Assembly: GCA_958295665.1 (NCBI GenBank) | Contig: OY282558.1 | Coordinates: 333,967,106-334,031,105 of the forward strand | DNA: 64,000 nucleotides | Reading direction: 5' to 3' | From: Tipula vernalis | Taxonomy: Eukaryota > Arthropoda > Insecta > Diptera > Tipulidae | Shown here: piece after piece, positions 22,020 to 31,577 of the stretch | Numbering within the stretch: the stretch's first letter is position 1 | Layout: every line of letters starts with the position of its first letter | Position numbers and translations under genes: made by a program | The notes under the pieces: generated by a model | Seen by the model: the letters and a program-made list of their open reading frames with translations, nothing else | Told to the model about the DNA's origin: nothing | Databases searched by the model: none

Positions 22020-25000
22020 TTAACCATTTTTAGAGTCTTTAGCCTGCTTTTCAAAAAACGATACCACAAACAAGAATAATAATGCTTAAAATATAACCTT
22101 CAAAATATATTTTTAAAACAATTCGTCGAATGAATTTTAAAATAATTTTTTGTTCCTATCCCCATAAACACCATTGTCCATTTTAGTATTATTATTGATA
22201 TTATCATAAATAATATTGTTTAAGAATAAGGTGGTTAAACAATAACCTTTTTTTTAAACATATTACTATGTGATTGATTGATTTAAATAAAGGCCTAAAA
22301 ACCGTAAGCAAGTAAATATTTCATATTTAACATGATAAATTTAATATCATAAATAAACATATAATAACTGCTTTATTCGATTAATTTAAACATTATTTCG
22401 TTTTTAATGTAAAATATCGCACTAATGATGGACAGCAACAAAACATAAAACACCGTGTTGCAACCATACTAACCAAAATAGGAGTTATATTGATTAATAT
22501 TTATATTATTGTAGGAATATAAAAAAAATCATGAAAAACTTAATCAATTACTCGCGATTTATCCAATTTGGATCGTACTGGAAATTTATTTTGTTTTTTT
22601 ATGTTAACAAATAATTGATTTCCATGAAAAGATTACATTTTGGTTAAAACAATTAACATAAACAAAATCAGTTAAGTAAAATAATTACATATAAATAACA
22701 TAAAACCTTCACACGTATAGATGTAGTTGTTATGCACATTTGTATCAAAACAGAGTAAATTAACTGATATGCAACATAAGAGTATACAGGCCGGAAGGTT
22801 ACATGGAGATAGCTGTCTGTTCGTATATTAATATTCAGGTTGGAAGGTTACTAGAAGATAGACAACAAAATTATCTATATAATTGATCAGAAATATTTAA
22901 GTATGGAGTGTACTGAAAAATTAACAGAAAAACTATAGTGTAGATCATAATTGAAAAGTTCTTTTATGCTTAGTGCTTGCCTTTTTGAAAGGTTCGGATC
23001 TTAGAAATTAAATCATCAAAGGAAAAAATGTGTAGTTCAATGCTCCTTTAGAATAAAAAGAGCTTTATATTTTAAAATATCTAGGTTTAGCAATAAACTG
23101 ATTTTAATAAATAAAGGCTTCGGAAGATGAAACAAAATTGTTTGCAATTTTTTCAAATTTAAAGGTTTCTATTTCATTTCTTGAAATTAAATTTGAAATT
23201 ATGGTAATATTTAGTTACAAAAAAATTTTATAATTTATAGTGGGTTGTTATGGTATAGCGTATAATTTTCATAGCCGCAGTATGCTCGATCGGCTAGCAA
23301 ACAAAGCTACTTGCTTCTCAAAAAAAAAAAAAAAAAAAAAAAAACGTTTAAATGTCCGCTTATATGCGAAGTGGTAAACTCAACATCGTTTTGATTCCAA
23401 ATGATGAAATTCCAAATAATCTCAATTATAGTTTTTGTCTCAAACATTTTGTATTTGAACTAAATAATATGTTTGTAAAAAAATGTATTAATCAAAAGTA
23501 CATAAAATATTATGTAAATTGCTTTAGATTTTGTATAACTTTTAGAGTGAACTTCTATTTTTTATTTCTAAAATCCATTCGGTGATTTTACATTAAAATT
23601 TAGTTTGAAATTCGTCGATGAATTATTCTCCAAGACACAGCCGAATTCAGTACAATATGTTATGTGTATGAAAATGCCATATCGTCGGCGACATTCCGTA
23701 TATATTATTATAAAATAGAATTTTTATAATATTATTAAAATAATAATAATTTCATTTATTTATTATCACAAAATGGAAAAAGAAATATTAAATTACTTAA
23801 AGTCGCGCTAAAAGAAAAACAAATATTTTACTCAAAAGATAAAGACGTCAATGCTCTTTCGTTAAAACACCTACGACGCAACGGTTTGATCAACACAAAA
23901 TTGGTGGCTATCAGTACGGAAAATTCTGTTTATATATTAAAACAGAATATGAAAAATATTTATTTTTACAGGTGGGAATAAGATTTTTATGGCTAAACCT
24001 AATCGAATTTAGAAAAACCTTGAGATAACGAACTGTCGTAGATCTCTCATCTTAAAAAATATACTTCTGAAATTCCAATGTCATCGTTGTACTTGACTAA
24101 ATACATTAAGGAAATTTAATATATGTACCAGCAAATGCAATACATCAGACACCAATGTACCGATGATATTGGAAACAAACATTGGAGAATCTTTTAAATA
24201 ATTTATAATTTGATTGATCTCATTGCATTTAGATTCGGTCAATTTAATACGCAGAATAATTTTGTGTTGGTTACGTTTATTTAATTGAAATGATTATCCT
24301 GTTTGGTGTGGATAATGATTTGATGTTTATGTATGTTAACTAAAAGGTGGCAGATAAATAACGATAATAAATATTGACCGATAAATTTGTATTGTATAAA
24401 TAATTTGTTAGAATTTTTTTAAATTGTTTATGTAAAAAAACATATTTCACAATTCAAATATGAAATATCGACCAACCAAGACCGTGTGGTGGTAAGGAAC
24501 GAAAGGAATTAGAGGCAATAGGGATTTTCATCGGAATTCCAAGGGATCGGTCACGTACATATCTATAACTCCCTGTTGTAGTGCAGAATTCATGAGCCGA
24601 AACATTTTTCAGTTAGAGTTGAGCAATGTGTCTTCCAATAATTTTTCTATACTGCGCAAAATAGGACGAACAAATTTGTCTACAACAGTTTTTGTTGCTC
24701 CCAATATACAAGTCGCCTTTTAATGAAACAGAGAAAGAAAAAAATATTGGTAGAAAAAAGACGCTTTTGGGTTAAAAAAGAACCAAAGGATCCCGTCCAA
24801 TGAAAATCATAAATACACTTATTTTTCCTCTTTTGTTGGAAAAAGTGCTGAATACCGTTCAACTTAGTCAAGGTTCGGTAACATTAATGAAGATTCGGGC
24901 GGGTAAAATTCGGTAGTATCTCCTTTTGTACAAATTTAAAATTTAAATAAAGAAATGTAAATGTATAATTAATGTTAGATATGAATCCCAAGTGACAGCA

Positions 25001-25475
25001 GTTAGTGATCACGATCAGCTAATTAAACGAAAAACTCAGTCACAATGAGTTTTTCATGTCAGTAATATAGGCAGATATTTACCTGTGTAATATGACGTTT
25101 ACGTAAAATGGATCTGTGTACAAAGCCATATATTGTACCTTCGGTTTGGCTATTGTGCAAAGAACGTTAAAAGTAAACTGCGAAAAAGCTACAATATTTC
25201 GGCTTGAAAAGCAGTGAGAATATAATTCTGGTCGCCGTGACTCATCACGCTCTGAAATCGAAGGACAATTTAGGATTTAAGATCAATGGAAATAATTTTG
25301 AAAATGATAATATAATAAAATATAAAATAAAATAATTTTGAATTTTTTGAAATAATTTTGTGATTTATGTATTAAATAATTTAGAACATTATGTCTGAGC
25401 AAAAATTGGGATATTCGGGAATTGAAAAGGGTTTAAGTGTTTCGAATAAACTGGTAGGATGGATTTAAGAAACAA
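22020..25475. other. AT-rich stretch without recognised genes
   Basis: No transposase block, inverted terminal repeat or exon could be supported. A moderately GC-richer patch at 24480-24900 has KKRRFWVKK-like and other basic words but no alignable domain. Confidence 0.45.
23320..23344. repeat. 25-base poly(A) run
   Basis: A pure A run follows TAGCAAACAAAGCTACTTGC. It could be the tail of a short retroposon on the plus strand, but no tRNA-like head, polyadenylation signal or target duplication was seen. Confidence 0.6.
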
Positions 25476-26171
25476 TGTCCGGTTTCACAAAAGCCAATCT
25501 CCAGTTAAATAATATTTTGTCTATTCCTTTTTCATGAATTTGCAGTTTGTTTCATAAAGTGTTAAACCCACTGAAAAACGAAAAGGAAAACAGCATTTAC
25601 TTAGTTCTCTCGTTAAAATTTGTAAAATGATTGCTCGGTTTTATCTAAAATCATTTGGTTCTTGACTAAATGTACCAAACAATACTGTATACTCTCAATT
25701 TAAAAAAATCAAAAAAATATTTAATTGGCTGAGAAAATGAAAATTTAATTTTCTCGGTTGCCAATAATTTTTTTGGACGAAAAAAAAAAAAATATAATGT
25801 TCTATGGAATTACAGATTCAATCAAATTCCAGAGGATTTTAGATAAAATAAAGCAATAATTTTGAAATTAGGTATATCGAAATAGCTAAATACGATTTTT
25901 CTTTTTTCAATGGATTTAGCGCGTTATATAAATTGAATCCAAGCTGATTATATTTTCTCTGCACAGAAATATGTTCCCTTCAGATAAATATTTATCTGAA
26001 CGAAATTGACCAGTCAGATATTTAACTCTCCTGTTAAAATGTTCATGTAAAAAAGTAATTAAACTAGGTTGCATTGAATTTCTACTATTAAACAAACCGC
26101 AAATTTCATAATAAAACAAAGAGAAGAAATACTATTTAACTGGAGATTTTCTTTTTTTGTGAAACCGGGCA
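25476..26171. mobile_element. 696-bp MITE, ends TGYCCGGTTTCACAAA
   Basis: The left end TGTCCGGTTTCACAAAAG and the reverse complement of the right end TGCCCGGTTTCACAAAAA pair. They continue with AATCTCCAGTTAAATA and, further in, ATTTGCRGTTTGTTT, over about 85 bases. Weaker inverted similarity extends into the interior (GTTAAA / AGATAAAT words), so much of the element may fold back. No transposase. Confidence 0.85.
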
Positions 26172-26883
26172 TAAAGAAATTAGGAATTTTGAAGTTTAAA
26201 AAATTCAGTTTTGGAAATTTTATATTTTCCAAAATTCTTCATAAAAATGCCGAATTTTTAAAGTTTTAAATTAGTTTCTTAAATTCTTAATTTGATAGGT
26301 ATAATTTTAAAGCCAAAAATTAGCTTATTACCAAAGCTGTGTCCTCTTCGCTTTGTGGCCGAAAATATTTTCGACAGTTAAAAAAACTAAAAGAAAATTT
26401 CCAATTTATTACTTCTATAAAATTTTATGCATACCTTGGGTTGCGGATCCATTCTCAGGTAAATCAATTACTGGATAAAAGTCGACTTTAAACGTTCTTA
26501 TTTTTTTAACCCTTTTATTAAACTTTACATCTCTGTTTGGGTCAAATTCAAATGATGAAATCGATCAATCGATTTTTCATCTACTTCTACCGAACCGATT
26601 GAAACTTTGCATACATAATTGAATTCGATGAAATACACGTTTCAAACTTTACATACATACTTGCTTTCGGTGACAATATACGTTTTTAAAAGTTTCGGAT
26701 CGAAAAAACTTAATTATATTAAAGAATCTTCGGTATTTTATATAAACGGTTAGGTTATGTATTGTAACAAAGTAATCTTTCAACAACTTCTAGTAACCGA
26801 GTGGTAATATTAATCGACTACAACTGGTGGAGTCGTCAGATAGATTCTGTGCGCTGGTAAATTTGTATATCGCTAGAAAATAC

Positions 26884-27423
26884 ATTTTTTGGGCAAGAAA
26901 TTTTCCTTTTTCACCATTTTTCACTAAAAATGAAAGTAGGTGGTGCAATCAATATAAAAGAATATCCAGCAGAACATGGCATATCTTCGATTAGCTGAAT
27001 TTTTTAATAAAATTTGAAATTTTGATATGTAATTTAGAAATTTTGTAGATATTAAAGATTGAAAGGTTAACGACGTGTCGTTTTGTAAATATTTGTAGTG
27101 TTTTTTTATTCGCTCCGGATAGCTGCTATCGAGAGCCGTCATTTTTATACGCCTAAATTTAAATTTGACGCGCTATTTATTGGTAAACTAAACTTATTTA
27201 ACATCAAACTATCAGTTTTAATTCAATTGTTTAGCGAAAACTTGATATAAAAAATATTTGGCTCTACCTATTTATACGGAGCGCTATCCGGAGCCACTTT
27301 TCATATGACGGCTCTCGATAGCAGCTATCCGGAGCGAATAAAAAAACACCACAATTGATTGCACCACCTGCACTTTTATTTTTAGTGTAAAATGGTAAAG
27401 GAAAATTTCTTGTCCAAAAAAAC
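26884..27423. mobile_element. foldback element hosting a second MITE
   Basis: About 68 bases at 26885-26952 (GGGCAAGAAATTTTCCTTTT..) are inverted at 27352-27422 (reverse complement GGACAAGAAATTTTCCTTTA..), both ending with GGTGGTGCAATCAAT. The 248-bp MITE (27100-27347) lies between them, directly against the right arm. Either a MITE entered a foldback element or the two sets of repeats belong to one compound element. The second copy of the inner MITE, at 49468, lacks these outer arms, which supports independent insertion. Confidence 0.75.
27100..27347. mobile_element. MITE copy 1 of a two-copy family, perfect 42-bp ends
   Basis: GTTTTTTTATTCGCTCCGGA at the left continues TAGCTGCTATCGAGAGCCGT and is perfectly inverted at 27306-27347. 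The interior carries a shorter echo of the end (GGAGCGCTATCCGGAGCC near 27280). It matches 49468-49708 along its length. No coding sequence. A dispersed two-copy family within one window implies a high-copy repeat in this genome. Confidence 0.92.
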
Positions 27424-28388
27424 AATTATTTTCTTTACTTTTTAGTCCATTTTCAATAAAAATTATTAGCTTAAAATGTATTTTTGATTTAATTTTTATT
27501 AATATGTATATATTAATACCCAATTGCTTAGATTTCCCGTTACTATTACTTAATTGAAAGAGTAGCCCTTCATTAAAATTGGTCTCACGAATAATAAAGA
27601 ATTCTCATTATTAACCAAAGCTTTGGAGAAATGAATTTTGGAATGGATTTAAATTAAGTTCGGCCCAACCGCTAACAAAAAAATAAGATTAACGACCTTT
27701 AATGTATAAAAGGTTTGACCGACCCATTCAACTAGCCAGCTTTCATCCTATAGATGAGATAGACTTATTGGCAATTAAGTGTTTACCAATATATGTAAAA
27801 GAGAATTAAATAGGTAAATTAGATTGTATTTAAATATGTAACGCAATAAAAAGCTCAAGTGTTTTATTTATAATAAAATAAATAAAATAAATATTTTTAT
27901 AGAAGTCTATAATATTTGAAAAACAAAAATGTTAAAAATAACACCATATTCACATAAAATTAATGTGCAAATTTAAATTTACCTATTTACAACAATGGTA
28001 AAGTTTCACAATAATGCAATTTTATATTGGCATACTTCATTGAAAATTCTAATGATTGATTAGAAAATTGACTGTATACAATTAATATGCATACATACAT
28101 GAATAGATTATGTACAAATATGGAGAGAAAAAAATGCAACAATACAAAATTACTGCATGTCAATTGAAAACTTCCAATTATTACATTTTATTTATAGAGT
28201 TTATATTATTAACATCACATTACATTTCACGTTTTGTTAATTAATTTGACAGGTTTCACAATCATTCAGTGAAAATGTGAGGAGATTTAAAATTTGTGAG
28301 CTGATTTAGTTTGGACATATTAATTTAATATGTTAAATTCGTGAAAGTGTTCGCGCAATCATTTTTATGTCGTATCGTATTTACTAAC

Positions 28389-28514
28389 CTGATGTAATTG
28401 TAGTTCAGGATTTTGTTGTTGCAATCGATGATCTATTGGTTGTTGCTGTGGAGTTGTACCAAAAGGAAACTCCACAGGCTGGGAGTAATTAAGCCGAGGC
28501 TCGTTTTCAGCCAT
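28389..28514 (-). CDS. first coding exon of an unrecognised host gene
   Basis: On the minus strand, TTTTCTTTTCAG (acceptor) is directly followed by ATG and 42 open codons, ending ..CATCAG before GTTAGTAA (donor, phase 0). The peptide begins MAENEPRLNYSQPVEFPFGT and continues with Gln-rich TPQQQPIDHRLQQQNPELQL. There is no signal peptide or membrane segment. Such a low-complexity Gln/Pro N-terminus is common in fly regulatory proteins, but I do not recognise the gene. The ATG sits at the exon's first base, so the 5' leader must come from an upstream exon; 53581-53625 is the likely source. Downstream exons were not found in 1-28388 and may lie outside the window. Synonymous conservation in related flies would confirm it. 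Confidence 0.75.
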
Positions 28515-29679
28515 CTGAAAAGAAAAATTCAATTATTTAAAACTAATTATTATTTTAATTATATATTATCACGCATCTAATTAACCTTATAAATCAGTAA
28601 TGAATGGTTTTAATTATATATCGTTTAGTTGGAATATTAATCGATTACAAAAAACATTCATACTACATACTCGTATACATACATATACATTCGCGTAAAT
28701 ACTACGTTATTTTAAATATACGTACAACTACAAATAAATTGTTTAATACCCAGCCAAATAAAACAGACATAATCGGATATTTATTTTTTAATTTCTATAA
28801 TAATATTATGTATATAATTATTTTAATTCGAATGATTTATGTTTTATTTATTTATAGATGTAGTAATGGAAATTATTCGAATTTGTTTTCTCATTCGCGT
28901 CTTAATTTTTATAATTTTACTTCCACTTTTTCTAATTTTCAAATCAAAAATTTAAGAAAAATATAAAAAAAACGTGGAAATTAAATTAAGCACAAAAATA
29001 ATATTTATAAGCATCTGCTATATCTTACAAAATTTATTTGTTGTGTTACTCGATGATACACATAAAAATCTCATTAAATAGATTTATTATTGAATAATTA
29101 ATATGTATGCAATTTCATCACAGTTTATACTAATAGGGAAATAAAAATAATAAATTCTAAGTGTTTTTTTAAGATCTAAGACAGAAAATATTTATATAAA
29201 ATTCGATTAAATAAGTATAATCGAGAACTGCGAAAAAATATGAACTAAGGCTGAAGGTAGGCAAATTGACAAACATTATTCAGCAATATTGATATAAAAC
29301 CCAAATTAACTGTTGTTTTAAATCCAAATATCTTGAATCTGCACAAACTTATTCAAAGTCTTAAAATTACATAAATCTTATTTGAGCTTGAGATGTTTTT
29401 TATTGCTGTTCGTCGTCGTCAGTCAAATAGTGGAAGCGTTTCTGAAAAATGTCTTCCACACAGAAGTTATATGGTTTTGAGGAGGAAGGTGTATAATATT
29501 ATTTATTAAATATTTTTGGGTTATATTGAAGGTTATTTCAAGGTCAAACAAATTTTTGAAATAGGAACCTATATTTTTTTGAACAGCATTATGTAGTACT
29601 TAAGCAATTAAACATCTTTTATGTGAAACATTTCTTGTTCGAGGTTCATTTTTCAAAATATCTAGCGAAGTTAAATTTA

Positions 29680-30838
29680 GTAAAACACTGTTCACATTGA
29701 CTGCAATTACGAGATTTAATTAAATTAAATTAATTTAGAGAATGTAAGAAAAAACAAGATACTGACATATGCCCGAGAACGAATCGAACTAATTTTTATT
29801 TATGTAGCCGGGAATCAATGTGCTCAAAAAACGGCATATGTTTTTTGCACTTGTCAAACTGGTTCCGTGAACAACAAAAATCGAGCTCACCGACCAATTT
29901 CAAATGAATTAACTCAAGTAGAAATTGTAGGCCAATTTGTAGCTAATCACAATGTGTTAGTACGGGAAGTGTCCAATGCTACTGGTTGTCCAATTGGTTC
30001 ATTACACAAAATAAAATTAAATAAATGGCATCAAAACAAAGTGCAGAAACATCAAGCCTTAATACAGACAAGTTCAATTTTGTGAAGGATATTAAATGGT
30101 AACCCAGGAATATTACCAGGCATCTGCTTTTCCGATCATCGATCCGAAGATGTGCACTCATTTTATTTAAATGGATTTGTGAAGAAACGTAACTGGCTTT
30201 ACTGGCATGATGAAAATCGCTAAATTTCACTGAAGAGCACACACAATGAGCAGAAAAATTAAACATATGGCCTGTTATGTTTGGTAACGTGATGTTAGAC
30301 CACTATTCATTAATGGAAATTTGACAGGTGAAACATATTTTAAAATACTAGAAGAAGCTGTATATCCTCTAATAGAGGCAGCTTTGGAAAATCAGCTGGA
30401 CAAACCTGGTAAAATGGAACCTGACCAAAACCTAACATGTTTTCAGCAAGATGGTGCTCCGTCACACTATAGGCTACACGTTCGCCAATGGTTAGATAAC
30501 CCTTTTGCAAGACAGTGTATTGGTAGAAGAGGTACAATTGAATGGCCACCAAGGTTTCCAGATTTAACACCACCTCACTGTTTTTTTATGGAGACATATC
30601 AACAAAAACAACATTTACAAACAAAATCTAACAAACATTGAAGCTTTAAAAACCAGAATTATCAGAGGGTGTAGAAGGATATCAAAAGAAACATTTGAAA
30701 AAGTAAGAAGCGAATTTGAAGGTAGGCTTTATATTTGTTTAGACCAAAACGACGAGCATGCGAAAATTTATTGTAAAAAATAAATAACAGAGGTACCAAA
30801 CGAACGGTTACGAACTCATTCGTAAACCAGTGTTTTAC
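29680..30838 (+). mobile_element. mariner-superfamily element with TA duplication
   Basis: GTAAAACACTG at 29680-29690 and its complement CAGTGTTTTAC at 30828-30838 are the terminal repeats, each flanked by TA. At 1.16 kb it has the length expected for a complete element of this superfamily. Its gene is present end to end but frameshifted. Confidence 0.85.
29763..30783 (+). pseudogene. mariner-superfamily transposase, full length but broken
   Basis: The N-terminus near 29765 is TYARERIELIFIYVAGNQCA; a frame from 29867 includes RPISNELTQVEIV. SEDVHSFYLNGFVKKRNWLY (about 30135-30195) corresponds to the first Asp region (SDEAHFYLNGFVNKQN). The frame 30321-30641 has ETYFKILEEAVYPLIE, then FQQDGAPSHYRLHVRQWLDN (second Asp) and GRRGTIEWPPRFPDLTP (third acidic block). 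The tail ISKETFEKVRSEFEGRLYIC runs to a stop at 30781. At least three frameshifts or stops separate these blocks. The GRRGPIEWPPRSPDLTP signature marks a common insect mariner-like group. Confidence 0.88.
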
Positions 30839-30946
30839 TACAAAATATCAACAAAATTGGGTATATATAAAAGTAAGTTCTGTTTTTTGGTTAAAATTAC
30901 ACGCAAGTATATAAAAGTCGTATATTACTCAAAGTATGCTCCATCA

Positions 30947-31265
30947 GAAACCACAACATTCGCCAATCGTTTAGGCAATTCACGGATTCCCTTTCTGAAA
31001 AACTCATCGTCTTTTGAAGCAATTCATTCTTCAAGCCAATTGTTGATACTTTCATAAGATGTGAATCGTACGCCTGGAAGGACTGATTGCCCTTGGAATA
31101 AATAGCAATCCGAAGGAGCAATGTCTGGCGAATATTGCGGATGGGATAGAACTTCCCAGTCCTGCCCTTTTATGCAGCAGTATGTGTTTTGCGTTGTCAT
31201 GGTGCAAAATTAGTTTATTATATACGCCGAATTTCAAAACGTTGCCTTCCTCAAAAGAGTCAATT
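30947..31265 (-). pseudogene. mariner transposase C-terminal half
   Basis: KLILHHDNAKHILLHKRA (about 31213-31160) matches the mariner HHDNARPH block with the second catalytic Asp. Beyond the next frameshift, sequence corresponding to FRSYExINNWLEE and RKGIRELPKRLANVVVSDGA, ending AYFE (about 30950), gives the normal mariner C-terminus. It is the continuation of the 35060-35370 piece; the LINE lies between them. Confidence 0.88.
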
Positions 31266-31436
31266 TGACGTTAACGACATATTTATTTTTATTTATTTAT
31301 TTATTTATAGTATTTATAAATAATTTAGTATTAAGAGGAAAAGCACACATGGAAACAAAGCAATCGAAACAAAAAAAGAAAAAAGAAGTTGCTTCCATTA
31401 GGCATAAAAACCTCTTAAATTTTTTCAAACAATTTC

Positions 31437-31503
31437 CACCTCGTGCTTACACATTCTATTTTGAGCAGTAGCTCATTTACAATAAAATGTACAGCACGAG
31501 GTG
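31437..31503. repeat. hairpin in the LINE 3' region
   Basis: CACCTCGTGCT (31437-31447) and AGCACGAGGTG (31493-31503) form a perfect 11-bp stem. The enclosed sequence continues to pair imperfectly (ACATTCTATTTT with ACAATAAAATGT) and closes on GAGC-AGTA-GCTC. It lies about 75-140 bases after the ORF2 stop. Reverse transcriptases of several LINE groups recognise a 3' stem-loop, so a role in template recognition is plausible but inferred. Confidence 0.85.
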
Positions 31504-31577
31504 AAATAATATAAAAATTAAAAATTAACAAAATAACATGGTTATTAAAAATAAATTAAAAAACTACGTATTGCCCA

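Noticed and set aside
23225..23344. Plus-strand SINE ending in the poly(A) run
   Set aside because: No A/B boxes, polyadenylation signal or target duplication found.
24480..24900. Possible Harbinger-type transposase fragment (KKRRFWVKK-like words)
   Set aside because: Only a short basic motif, no catalytic block and no ends.
28604..28966. 120-codon plus frame beside the host exon
   Set aside because: Tyr/Ile/Asn-rich product of AT-rich DNA, on the opposite strand to the supported exon.
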